The notes beneath the pieces were generated by a model. The model saw nothing but the letters and a program-made list of their open reading frames with translations, was not told the origin of the DNA and searched no databases. A stretch of DNA of 49,466 nucleotides from an uncultured Alphaproteobacteria bacterium (GTDB lineage Bacteria > Pseudomonadota > Alphaproteobacteria > SP197). A program made the translations under genes and the position numbers. Below are positions 36,645 through 45,519 of this stretch, piece by piece. The stretch lies in the NCBI GenBank assembly GCA_943787175.1, contig CALSLK010000029.1, positions 1 to 49,466 on the forward strand. The letters are read 5' to 3'. The number at the start of each line of letters is the position of its first letter. Position 1 is the stretch's first letter.

Positions 36645-38237
36645 ATGACAGACAAGGACTTTAAACTAGACGCATCACGGCGCACCGTCCTGGGTGGCGC
36701 AGCAGCCGCCGGTGCGGCAGCAGCCATGGGCCCGACGATTCTGGGCGGTACAGAGGCCAAGGCATCCGATCCCCAGGCGGGCGGCACACTTCGCGTTGGT
36801 CTGGGCCACGGCTCGACCACAGACTCGCTGGACCCGGCAACCTATGAAAACGGGTTCTCCAGCTTCATGGGCATTGGTGGCCTGTTCAACTACATCACCG
36901 CCGTTGACGAGACGAACCAGCTTGCCCCGGAACTGGCTGAGGAGTGGGAAGCCACACCCGACGCCATGACCTGGACCTTCAAGATTCGGGAAGGCGTGGA
37001 ATTCCACAACGGCAAGACCATGACTCCTGACGACATCGTGGGCAGCCTCAACTATCACCGCGGCCCCGATTCAGTTTCTGCCATTTCCAGCCTGTTCGAA
37101 CAGGTGACCGACATTCAGGCCAAGGACAACACGGTTGTCATCTCGCTCGATGCCGGCAACGCCGATTTCCCCTACATCATGAGCGACTATCATCTGGGCA
37201 TCCAGCCGACCGAAGAGGGCGCGATCGTCGATCCGCTTTCAGGCATCGGTGCGGGCAGCTACATGCTGGTCGAGTATGAGCCAGGTGTGGCCGCACGGCT
37301 GGAACGCAATCCGAACTATTGGAAGAGCAACGCCGCCTGGTTTGATGACGTCGAGCTGACGACCATTGCCGATCCGGCTGCGCGCCAGAATGCGATCCTT
37401 TCCGGCCAGGTTGACGTGATCGACCGTGTCGACACCAAAACAGCGCATCTGCTGGAGCTGAACCCAAATGTCGACCTGGTCGAAGCGACCGGCACCCTGC
37501 ATTACACGATGCCGTTCCGTTCGGACTCCATGCCTTATGACGACAACAACGTTCGTATGGCCATGAAACATGCCATCGACCGTGATGACCTTGTCGACAA
37601 GATCCTGCGTGGTCATGGCGTTGCCGGTCAGGACACCCCGATCACACCGGCCAACCGCTTCTATGCCACCGACATCGAGGTTGCCGGTTACGACCCCGAA
37701 AAGGCACGTTGGTACATGGATCAGTCCGACTATGCCGGATCGACCTTCGAGCTCTCCACATCGGATGCAGCCTTTGTCGGTGCCGTTGATGCGGCCGTGA
37801 TCGTCAAGGAACATGCAGCAGCGGCAGGAATCAACATTGATGTCATCCGCGAAGTTCCCGATGGCTACTGGAGCGAAGTCTGGATGCAGAAGCCATGGTG
37901 CTTCAGCTACTGGGGCGGACGTCCGACGGAAGACTGGATGTTCTCCACCGCCTATTCGGCCGATGCGCCCTGGAACGAGGCCTATTGGAGCAACGATCGC
38001 TTCAACGAGCTCCTGATCCAGGCCCGTGCCGAACTGGACGAAGGTCTGCGTCGCGAAATGTACCGCGAGATGCAGCAGATCATGGCGTCGGAAGGCGGAT
38101 CAGTCATTCCGATGTACGCCAACAACGTCGATGCAGCCACAACCGGTATGGGCCATGGTCCCAATATCGGCGGCAACTGGAGCCTCGACGGCAACCGCCT
38201 GATGGAACGCTGGTGGTTCAACGAGCCGACCGCGTAA
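36645..38237 (+). CDS. ABC transporter substrate-binding protein (SBP_bac_5, peptide/nickel/opine class), Tat signal
   Basis: About 530 residues from ATG 36645, supported by GGGAGA upstream. The N-terminus has a twin-arginine signal (SRRTVLGGAAAAGAAAAMG) with cleavage probably after AKA near residue 40. The mature part fits the DppA/OppA class: GGTLRVGL, TDSLDPATYEN, ELAEEWEATPD, WTFKIREGVEFHNGKTMTPDDIVGSL and RYQPTEEG-type regions, ending MYANNVDAATTGMGH. It binds a ligand in the periplasm. The permease and ATPase genes normally following are absent; a terminator comes immediately after, so this is an orphan. Confidence 0.9.
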   Translation: MTDKDFKLDASRRTVLGGAAAAGAAAAMGPTILGGTEAKASDPQAGGTLRVGLGHGSTTDSLDPATYENGFSSFMGIGGLFNYITAVDETNQLAPELAEEWEATPDAMTWTFKIREGVEFHNGKTMTPDDIVGSLNYHRGPDSVSAISSLFEQVTDIQAKDNTVVISLDAGNADFPYIMSDYHLGIQPTEEGAIVDPLSGIGAGSYMLVEYEPGVAARLERNPNYWKSNAAWFDDVELTTIADPAARQNAILSGQVDVIDRVDTKTAHLLELNPNVDLVEATGTLHYTMPFRSDSMPYDDNNVRMAMKHAIDRDDLVDKILRGHGVAGQDTPITPANRFYATDIEVAGYDPEKARWYMDQSDYAGSTFELSTSDAAFVGAVDAAVIVKEHAAAAGINIDVIREVPDGYWSEVWMQKPWCFSYWGGRPTEDWMFSTAYSADAPWNEAYWSNDRFNELLIQARAELDEGLRREMYREMQQIMASEGGSVIPMYANNVDAATTGMGHGPNIGGNWSLDGNRLMERWWFNEPTA

Positions 38238-38258
38238 GTAGCCGGATCGCACGAAAAG

Positions 38259-38294
38259 AGAGGGGCGTCGCAGCAGCGGCGCCCCTCTTTCGTT
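38259..38294. terminator. Bidirectional terminator hairpin
   Basis: AGAGGGGCG (38259-38267) pairs with CGCCCCTCT (38280-38288), and inner CGC/GCG pairs extend the stem around an AGCA loop with one mismatch. TTTCGTTT follows on the plus strand and AAAAG-rich sequence precedes it, so it can serve both the binding-protein gene and the convergent cupin gene. Confidence 0.8.
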
Positions 38295-38312
38295 TCGCTT
38301 CGTACGTTTCGC

Positions 38313-38801
38313 TCAGTACTTTTCGCCCGACTTCTTCACGAAACGGTGGCCGCCCTCACCGTCCGGCTCCAGGTGGAGGTCGATATCGGGATACGAGCAG
38401 GTATCGGAAGGCTCGCGCGTGCCGACTTCGAGATAGACCGCATCGGCGCTACTACGGTTGATGAGATGGTGGCCATCGGCAACGCCGGCTCTTGCAGTTG
38501 CAGCCATGCCGTGTTTCAGGACGGTCTCACCGGCATCGCTGACCAGGACCAGTTCGCCCGAAACGACCCAGACGAACTCATCCTCGTGGCTGTGCCAATG
38601 ACGCTGGGCAGACCATGCGCCGGGCTGGAGGGTGACCAGATTGACACCGTATTGCGTGAGACCACCGGCATCGCCCAGGGCGACCTTGAATCGGGCCATA
38701 CAAGGCTCTTCGAACGGCGCAGGATAACCGCTTCCCTTGCGTTCAGTTAGTGTAGCTGGGTCGATGACGGTGGTGCCTGGTTTCTTGTCCATGGTCATCA
38801 A
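38313..38801 (-). CDS. Cupin-domain protein
   Basis: About 160 residues (a start at the second or third Met is equally possible, MDKKPGTTVID). A single cupin barrel: WHSHEDEFVWVVSGELVLVSDAGETVLKHGM, then GVADGHHLINRSSADAVYLEVG, with histidine and glutamate metal ligands in HWHSHEDE and the later GHH. Its start overlaps the SDR stop by 4 bases, so the two are one operon. Probably an isomerase, dioxygenase or sensor; substrate unknown. Confidence 0.82.
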   Translation of the reverse strand: MMTMDKKPGTTVIDPATLTERKGSGYPAPFEEPCMARFKVALGDAGGLTQYGVNLVTLQPGAWSAQRHWHSHEDEFVWVVSGELVLVSDAGETVLKHGMAATARAGVADGHHLINRSSADAVYLEVGTREPSDTCSYPDIDLHLEPDGEGGHRFVKKSGEKY

Positions 38802-39580
38802 TCCGCCTTCTGGCCGCGCCCGAACGCGCCCGCGAGCATGCCCCCATCGGCCAGCATGGCGATACCAGTGACGTAGCTCGCTTGATCAGAGCTGAGATAG
38901 AGCACGGCGTCGGCCATCTCGCTTGCATGAGCAACACGTCCCATGGGCACGCCCTGGCTCATCGCTTCGTACCCGGCCTCCACACTGCCGGCCATGCGCA
39001 CGGCCAGAGCTTGAAGCATGTCGGTATCGATGGCGCCGGGACAAAGCGCGTTGACGCGCACATCGGGCGCAAATTCGACGGCCCAGGCCTTGGTCATAGC
39101 GACGACGCCGCCCTTGGAAGCACAGTAGATTGATCCACCAGCCGTACCCTGCATCGCGCGGACGGAAGCCATGTTGACGATGGCGCCCTTGGCTTGCTTC
39201 AGCGCACCGAGCGCGTACTTGGTGCAGAAAAACGTGCCCTTGAGATTGGTGTCGATCACCCTGTCCCAGAGCGCCTCGTCGAGGTCTTCCACGGGACCTC
39301 CGCCACCAGACCCGGCGTTGTTAACGAGAATATCAAGGCCGCCCAGACCATCCATGGCAGCGTCCACAATTGCCTTGCAGCCTGCTGCCGAACTGGTGTC
39401 GCCCGGTGCCGCAATGATGCGGTCCTGCGCGGTGAGGTCTGCCATTGCGGTGTTCACACTGTCGGCACTTCGGCCGTTTACGGCGACCCGTGCGCCTGCA
39501 TCTAGGAACTTCTCAACAATGGCACGGCCAATGCCCCGGGTTCCGCCGGTTACCAATACGCGCTTGTCCTGAAACTTCAT
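38798..39580 (-). CDS. Short-chain dehydrogenase/reductase (SDR)
   Basis: 260 residues with TGGTRGIGRAIV (cofactor loop), ILVNNAGSGGGG, the catalytic Ser of NMASVRAM and the YCASK Tyr-Lys pair, then VNALCPGAIDTDM. Start ATG 39580 has GGAGAG 4 bases upstream. Classical SDR acting on an alcohol or ketone, similar to FabG and glucose-type dehydrogenases. Operon partner of the cupin gene. Bases 39581-39693 before the TMADH-like gene hold no gene. Confidence 0.9.
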   Translation of the reverse strand: MKFQDKRVLVTGGTRGIGRAIVEKFLDAGARVAVNGRSADSVNTAMADLTAQDRIIAAPGDTSSAAGCKAIVDAAMDGLGGLDILVNNAGSGGGGPVEDLDEALWDRVIDTNLKGTFFCTKYALGALKQAKGAIVNMASVRAMQGTAGGSIYCASKGGVVAMTKAWAVEFAPDVRVNALCPGAIDTDMLQALAVRMAGSVEAGYEAMSQGVPMGRVAHASEMADAVLYLSSDQASYVTGIAMLADGGMLAGAFGRGQKAD

Positions 39581-39693
39581 GATCTCTCCTGAGAAAAGTG
39601 CTCAGAAGAGACTAGTGCGCAGTCCTCGCGGATGGAAACATCCGTCTTACCCAACCCCGATGTGCAAGACCCGCAGGGCCAGTGTTTTCAAGC

Positions 39694-41769
39694 TTAGTGA
39701 GACTCCATCATCAGCACACGTTCGCGCCGATAGGGGACTTCTGCCCCCTCACCCTGATCAGCATCGAGTTCGCGAGCATAGAGATGTCCGTCGTACACGG
39801 CCGCAGCAATGGTCTGAGGACAAAGGCAATCGCCAATGAGCGCGACGGTCTTGATACCAACCGTCTCCATGACATCGGGGTGTTTGGCCATGCGGTGATA
39901 GACCTGCTCGTTGGGCACGCGCGAGGTGACCAGAACCACGCTACCCATCGCCAATTCTGACTCCTGACCCGTGAAGATGCAGGCAAGGCGGAGGTTATCG
40001 GTGCCAATCTCTGCGATGTTGGTCTGCTGGCGGATTGTCACACCCAGTTCCAGCAGTCGGGTCTGGATGCGCCCCTGTTCCAGGGTAAGCAGGGTAAACT
40101 CCGAGACAACCGCCGACGGGGTCACAAAAACGACCTCCATGCCGTCAGTTGCCAGCTTCTCGGCAAGCAGCGCGCCCATGTAGTGGTGATCGTCATCAAA
40201 GACCACGACGGGCCCCTTCTTCACGCGTCCTTCCATGACATCGGCTGGTGCGAAGACATGAGCACCACCAGCCCCCTTGATCGTGTCGCGGTTGGTGTTG
40301 CCCACACCATCGCGCCGCCACGATGCGCCGGTTGCATACACGATGTGCTGCGCGCCAAAGCCCATGACCGCCTTGTCATCCATGAAACTGTCGAGATAAA
40401 CGCGGACATTGGCCATCTGCTGGATCTGCCCGACGCGCCAGTCGCGCACGCGTGCCCATGCAGCAAGACCAGGTAGCGTCGATTCCTGGGAAACACGTCC
40501 ACCTGGTTCTTTTGCGCGATCAGCCAGCGTGACCTCATAGCCCCGCTCTCCCAGCGCACGCGCAGCTTCCAGACCGGCAGGGCCGGCACCCAGGATCAGA
40601 ACGCTGTCATCGCTGCCTTTGGGCGGGATCGTGTTGACGTGCCAGCCACGGCGCCATTCCTCACCCACAACCGGATTCTGGGTACAGCGCATGGGAACTG
40701 CCGTGTTGTTGCCCGAAACACAGATATTGCAACCGATACACTCACGGATTTCGTCGTGACGTCCCTCCTCGATCTTGCGAGGCAGGAACGGGTCAGCAAT
40801 GGCAGGACGCGCAGCGCCAATGAAGTCCATGATGCCGGACTTGATGACACGCACCATGGAATCGGGACTGGTGTAGCGCCCAACGCCAACGACGGGCTTT
40901 GACGTGAGGCCTTTCACGAAAGAAATCGCGTCTTCCTGGAAGCCTTCCTGACTGAAGCGACTGGTGACGGAATCATTTTCCCAGCCTGAAACATTCACGT
41001 CCCAGAGATCGGGCAGTTCGGCCAGCATCTCGACAACCTCACGGCCCTCGCTCTGCCATTCAAGTCCTGCGGGGCCCATACGTTCATCAACGGCAAAGCG
41101 CAGGGCAACAGCCGCCTTTCCGTCGACCGCCTCAAGCGTGTCTTCCAGCACCTCACGTAAAAGTCGCGCGCGGTTCTCCAGGCTGCCGCCATAGGCATCG
41201 CGTCGGCGGTTGTAGCGCGGCAACAGGAAATGCATGGGCAGGGCAACATTGTGGGCACAATAAACATAGACGATGTCGGCACCGGCTTTGACCGCGCGCA
41301 GCGCCGCTTCGCGATGCCAGCGCCGGAACATGGCGATGTCGTAGAGATCCATGCCACGCGCCTGGGGCAACGTGGCGTATTTGTTGGCCTGATGGCTTGG
41401 CGCCAAGGGTGCCATACGTGACGTTTTGTTAGCACGCGACAGGCCGCCATGGACAAGTTCGATCCCGAACAGGGAGCCATGTTCGTGGACCTTGTCGGCA
41501 GCGGCGGCAAACATGGGGATATCGTCATCATCCCACAGGCGCATCGAGGCGCCGGGCATCTCGTCAGTCGTGGGATGGATCATGACCTCTTCGGTACACA
41601 CCACGCCCCAGCCGCCTTCGGCGCGTTGACCGCGCAGTTCGGCGTGGGCATTGGGCCAGTTCGACCCCATGCCGGTGCAGTGGGGTACCTGGTAGAACCG
41701 GTTTCTGGCGGTTACAGGGCCGATTTTGATCGGCTCGAAGAGAATGTCGTATCGGGGATCGCGGGCCAC
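39694..41769 (-). CDS. Trimethylamine/dimethylamine dehydrogenase-like flavoprotein
   Basis: About 691 residues from GTG 41769, chosen because GAGG lies 6 bases before it and the product then begins ARDPRYDILFEPI as in TMADH. The FMN-barrel includes Cys in NRFYQVPHC (the 6-S-cysteinyl-FMN position), VYVYCAH (catalytic Tyr and His) and GWENDSVTSRF (Trp and catalytic Asp). The 4Fe-4S ligands are CIGCNICV and a later C in PMRCTQN. A Rossmann half follows (ILGAGPAGLEAARAL). Two of the three aromatic substrate-cage residues of TMADH are changed (Tyr to Glu in CTEEV, Trp to Asn in VSGNN), so the amine is probably not trimethylamine. Divergent from the DDAH-like gene. Confidence 0.85.
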   Translation of the reverse strand: MARDPRYDILFEPIKIGPVTARNRFYQVPHCTGMGSNWPNAHAELRGQRAEGGWGVVCTEEVMIHPTTDEMPGASMRLWDDDDIPMFAAAADKVHEHGSLFGIELVHGGLSRANKTSRMAPLAPSHQANKYATLPQARGMDLYDIAMFRRWHREAALRAVKAGADIVYVYCAHNVALPMHFLLPRYNRRRDAYGGSLENRARLLREVLEDTLEAVDGKAAVALRFAVDERMGPAGLEWQSEGREVVEMLAELPDLWDVNVSGWENDSVTSRFSQEGFQEDAISFVKGLTSKPVVGVGRYTSPDSMVRVIKSGIMDFIGAARPAIADPFLPRKIEEGRHDEIRECIGCNICVSGNNTAVPMRCTQNPVVGEEWRRGWHVNTIPPKGSDDSVLILGAGPAGLEAARALGERGYEVTLADRAKEPGGRVSQESTLPGLAAWARVRDWRVGQIQQMANVRVYLDSFMDDKAVMGFGAQHIVYATGASWRRDGVGNTNRDTIKGAGGAHVFAPADVMEGRVKKGPVVVFDDDHHYMGALLAEKLATDGMEVVFVTPSAVVSEFTLLTLEQGRIQTRLLELGVTIRQQTNIAEIGTDNLRLACIFTGQESELAMGSVVLVTSRVPNEQVYHRMAKHPDVMETVGIKTVALIGDCLCPQTIAAAVYDGHLYARELDADQGEGAEVPYRRERVLMMESH

Positions 41770-41896
41770 GCCGTACCTCAACTGCTGGACGAGCCATCAA
41801 CCTATCTGGTCTGCCATCGTGCTTCCATGGCGCAGAACCATTGACCCCAGGCGGCCATCCGACCAGCATGCAGCGCGCAGTTTCCAGGAGATCACC

Positions 41897-42906
41897 ATGC
41901 CGATCATGACCGAAGAAGACGTTCGCTATAACCAACTCATCAAGACCTTCAAATCAGAGCCAGAACCCGGCTTTGAGAGTGACAGCGAGCAGGACTTCGT
42001 CTGGGGTCAGAGCTGGGGCTGCCGCAACGATGTGGGCCGCCTGCGTGCAGTGCTGATGCATCGGCCAGGCGACGAGCTCAATATCGTTGATCCCGGCGAA
42101 AAAGATTGAAGATCTGGGTGCTTATGGTGACCCCGAAACCGGTTGGTACTGGCGCGGTGCCACGCCGCCGGACCTGCCCGCCATGCAGGCCCAGCACGAT
42201 GCCCTGGTCAAGGTACTGGAAGAAAACCAGGTCAGAGTTGTCATGCTGGACAAGTGCGCCAAGGATTGCATGAAGAGCTGCTATACGCGTGACGCAGTGA
42301 TCGCCGTTGATGGCGGCGCCATTGTCTGCCGGTTGGGCCCACGCGTACGCCGGGGCGAAGAGCAGCCGGCAACCCGAACGCTGGCCAATTTGGGCATGCC
42401 GATCCTGCGCACGATCCACGGCACCGGCATCATGGAAGGCGGCAGCTTTGCCTGGCTGAACGAGCAGACCGCCGTGATCGGCATTTCCAGCCGGGTCAAC
42501 GCCGAGGCCGCCGACCAGATCGAGGAGGTCCTGAACCGCCAGGGCGTTGAGTTGCTGCGCATGGAGGTGCCGGGCTTTCCGCCTGCACATCGACGGCATG
42601 CTGGTGATGGTCGATGTCGACACAGCACTGATCAATCCGATCCTGTTGCCCTTTGCCTTCATGGAAGAGCTGAAGGCACGTGGCATCAAGCTGATTGAAC
42701 TCTCGCCCGAGGACGAGCCCTTCTCGATCAATTGCCTGGCCATCGCGCCGGGTCGCGTGCTGATGAGTGAAACATCAGAGCGCACGCTGGAGAAACTCGA
42801 CAAGGCTGGGATCGAGACCATCGGGATCGATTACGAAGCAGTCTGGCGGGGCGGCGGTGGAATTCACTGCTCTACCGCGCCGCTCGTCCGTGACCGCCTG
42901 ACCTGA
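41897..42906 (+). CDS. Arginine deiminase/dimethylarginine dimethylaminohydrolase family hydrolase, two frameshifts
   Basis: About 336 residues when restored. ATG 41897 has AGGAG upstream. It begins MPIMTEEDVRYNQLI. The frame breaks at 42103 in a run of five A (four restore GEKIEDLGAYGDPETGWYWRG) and at about 42576 by an extra C (GFRLHIDGMLVMVDVD). Active-site features of the guanidine-modifying fold are GTGIMEGGSFAWL, the His of LHIDGML and the nucleophilic Cys of GGGGIHCSTAPLV near the end. Members release ammonia or methylamines from arginine derivatives, or transfer amidino groups. Divergence from the TMADH-like gene suggests a methylated guanidine substrate. Confidence 0.8.
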
Positions 42907-42923
42907 GCAGGTTGGTAGCAGGG

Positions 42924-43613
42924 ATGCCCCGCACCCTGACCATCCTTCTGGCGTTTGTTGCTGGCTGGGTCGACGCATCGTCGTTCGTCGGCCTGGACCA
43001 CATCATGGCAGCCCACATCACGGGCAACCTGGTTGTCCTGGCCGCCAACGTCGCCGAGGGCTTTAAACCGGCAGACCTGCTGAAGATCGTGGTTTTGCCC
43101 GTCTTTTTCTGCGCCGTGATGGTGTTGACGCTTGTGCATGATCGCTATTGGGGCAAGCACGACGATGCGCCAAGGCAAGTCAGCCTTCTGCTACGCCTGG
43201 AAACCTTGCTGATCGCCGGCACGGGCGTACTGGGTGCCTGCGCCACCCTGGCTGGCTGGTCCCTTGATTTCTGGGTTTCTCTGCTGATTGTCACGCCGGT
43301 CATCTGCGGCATGGCTGTGCAGAATGCGACCCATCGGCTTTATCCCGCGATCGGCCCGGCCACCACGGTCATGACGGGGAACATCTCCCAGTTCTTCATC
43401 GACCAGACACGACGCCTTGCCGGTCGTTCCTCAACTTCGCTGATCAACGACATGCCCAAGCAAGCGGGCCTTCTGCCGTTGCTGATCCTGGCCTTTGGTG
43501 CCGGTTGCGTGTCGGGGGCACTGCTAACCGTGGCTGTGGGTAACGGATCGTTTCTTGTACCGGCTGCGTTGATTGGTGTGGCGACCGTCCTGCCCAAAAC
43601 CACCTCGCGATGA
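42924..43613 (+). CDS. DUF1275 (YoaK-family) membrane protein
   Basis: About 229 residues from ATG 42924 with six predicted helices. VAGWVDASSFVGLDHIMAAHITGNLVVLA at the first helix and ATTVMTGNISQFFID in the middle are the family hallmarks (xxGxVDAxxF and MTGN). No transported substrate is known for the family. It starts 18 bases after the DDAH-like stop, so it may be co-transcribed. Confidence 0.87.
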   Translation: MPRTLTILLAFVAGWVDASSFVGLDHIMAAHITGNLVVLAANVAEGFKPADLLKIVVLPVFFCAVMVLTLVHDRYWGKHDDAPRQVSLLLRLETLLIAGTGVLGACATLAGWSLDFWVSLLIVTPVICGMAVQNATHRLYPAIGPATTVMTGNISQFFIDQTRRLAGRSSTSLINDMPKQAGLLPLLILAFGAGCVSGALLTVAVGNGSFLVPAALIGVATVLPKTTSR

Positions 43614-43646
43614 TAGGTTCCACCAACGGTTTCCGAGGTGCATGAC

Positions 43647-44549
43647 ATGACAGAGATTCTAGCCGGACTGGATCGCCAGCCCGACGCGATGGAGAGCATC
43701 GCTGTGGAGGGCGGCAACGTCATGACCTACAGCTTTGGTGAGGGCGACGAAGTCCTGTTTCTGGCCAATGGCGGACCCGGACTTCCCTGCGACTACATGC
43801 GCGACAGCCACAGTGACCTGGCTGATCAGGGCTATCGCGTGGTGACCTGGGATCAGCTGGGTACCGGACGTTCCGAGCGTCCGACAGATCCGGCTCTGTG
43901 GACCATCGAGCGGTACGCGCGCGAGCTTGAGCAGGTGCGAACCGGCCTGGATTTAGGGGCCGTGCATCTTCTGGGACAATCATGGGGCGGCTGGCTGGCG
44001 ATTGAATATGCACTGACCTTCAACGCCGGCGTCAAGACGCTCATCCTTTCCAACACAGCCGGCGACCTGCCACATCTGGTGGAAGAGCTGAATCGCCTGC
44101 GTTCGGCCCTGGGGCCAGAGACAGTAACCATGATGCTCAAACGCGAGGCTGAAGGCAGTATCGATCACCCCGAATACAATGCAGCGGTCGAGCTTTTGAA
44201 CTGGCGCCATGTTAACCGGCTGGAGACGATGCCGCCTGCCCTGCAGCGGTCCATGGATGGCATGGTGTTCGACATCTACAACGCGATGCAGGGCCCCAAC
44301 GAATTTGTCTATATCGGCAATCTGAAGGACTGGAACCGGGTGCCCGACATGCATCGGATCACGCAGCCGGCCTATATCATCGTGGGCGAGCACGACGAGC
44401 TTACACCCGCCTGCGCCATGAAGATGCACCATGCCCTGCCCAACAGCACACTGCGTGTCTTCAAGGACGCCTCACATTCCACGTGTTTCGAAACGCCCGA
44501 ACCCTATTACCGCGAACTCCTGAGTTTTCTGGAGGCCCATCATGGCTGA
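43647..44549 (+). CDS. Alpha/beta hydrolase, proline iminopeptidase type, copy 1
   Basis: 300 residues (ATG 43647; an ATG nine bases earlier is also possible). NGGPGLPCDYM provides the oxyanion hole of the prolyl iminopeptidase family, GQSWGGWLA the nucleophilic Ser, GEHDELTPACAM the Asp and DASHSTCFETP the His. Family members remove N-terminal proline or act on amides and esters. Overlaps a near-identical gene downstream by 8 bases. Confidence 0.88.
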   Translation: MTEILAGLDRQPDAMESIAVEGGNVMTYSFGEGDEVLFLANGGPGLPCDYMRDSHSDLADQGYRVVTWDQLGTGRSERPTDPALWTIERYARELEQVRTGLDLGAVHLLGQSWGGWLAIEYALTFNAGVKTLILSNTAGDLPHLVEELNRLRSALGPETVTMMLKREAEGSIDHPEYNAAVELLNWRHVNRLETMPPALQRSMDGMVFDIYNAMQGPNEFVYIGNLKDWNRVPDMHRITQPAYIIVGEHDELTPACAMKMHHALPNSTLRVFKDASHSTCFETPEPYYRELLSFLEAHHG

Positions 44550-45435
44550 GATCCTGCCTGACGTTGCGCGCCAACCCGATGCCATGGAGAAAATCGCGGT
44601 GGAGGGTGGCGAGGTCATGACCTACAGCTTTGGTTCCGGTGACAAGGTGCTGTTGCTGGTCAATGGTGGCCCGGGGCTGACATGCGACTATATGCGCGAC
44701 AGTCACAGTCACCTTGCTGATGAAACCTTGCGCGTGGTCACATGGGACCAGTTGGGTACCGGACGCAGCGACAGGCCGACCGACACGGCTTTGTGGACGA
44801 TCGAGCGTTATGCCCGCGAAATGGAGCAGGTCCGATCAGCACTCGATCTGGGGCCGGTCCATGTGCTGGGACAATCCTGGGGTGGCTGGCTTGGCATAGA
44901 GCATGCGCTGACGTTCCCCGATCAGGTTGCTTCGCTGATCCTTTCGAACACAACCGGCGAAATCCCGTTTCTGCAGGCTGAACAGAACCGGCTGCGCGCC
45001 GCTCTGGGATCGGAAACCATGACCATGATGCTGCGTCGCGAGGCTGAGGGCAGCATCGATCACCCTGAGTACATGGCGGCCATCGAGATCCTGAACTGGC
45101 GCCACGTGCACCGGCTCGAGAAAATGCCAGCTGCCCTAAAGCGTTCCATGGACGGCGTGAATTTCGAGATCTACCAACACATGTGGGGGCCCAACGAGTT
45201 CGTCTGCACCGGAAATCTCGGCAACTACGACAGACTGGCCGATATGGCCAACATCACCTGCTCCTGCCTGATCATTGTGGGCGAACACGACGAACTGACA
45301 CCGGCCTGTGCCATGCGCATGGACCATGTTTTGCCCGACAGCCGCGTTCAGGTATTCGCGAATGCGTCCCATTCGACCTGCTTCGAGACTCCCGAGCCTT
45401 ACTTTGAGGCCTTGAGTGCCTTCCTTGGTACGTGA
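44542..45435 (+). CDS. Alpha/beta hydrolase, proline iminopeptidase type, copy 2
   Basis: 297 residues, a tandem paralogue of the preceding gene with the same triad and oxyanion motifs (NGGPGLTCDYM, GQSWGGWLG, GEHDELTPACAM, NASHSTCFETP). Long stretches agree with copy 1, such as WDQLGTG, MMLRREAEGSIDHPEY and ILNWRHV, showing a duplication with moderate divergence. ATG 44542 overlaps the copy 1 stop. Two specialised versions for related substrates are plausible. Confidence 0.88.
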   Translation: MAEILPDVARQPDAMEKIAVEGGEVMTYSFGSGDKVLLLVNGGPGLTCDYMRDSHSHLADETLRVVTWDQLGTGRSDRPTDTALWTIERYAREMEQVRSALDLGPVHVLGQSWGGWLGIEHALTFPDQVASLILSNTTGEIPFLQAEQNRLRAALGSETMTMMLRREAEGSIDHPEYMAAIEILNWRHVHRLEKMPAALKRSMDGVNFEIYQHMWGPNEFVCTGNLGNYDRLADMANITCSCLIIVGEHDELTPACAMRMDHVLPDSRVQVFANASHSTCFETPEPYFEALSAFLGT

Positions 45436-45519
45436 TCCGGAGTACGAGCGATTTCTGACACTGCGGTAACATCAAGAAGCGAGCGGGCGAGCGAGCTGCT
45501 GGAGCAAGGCAAGCACCTG

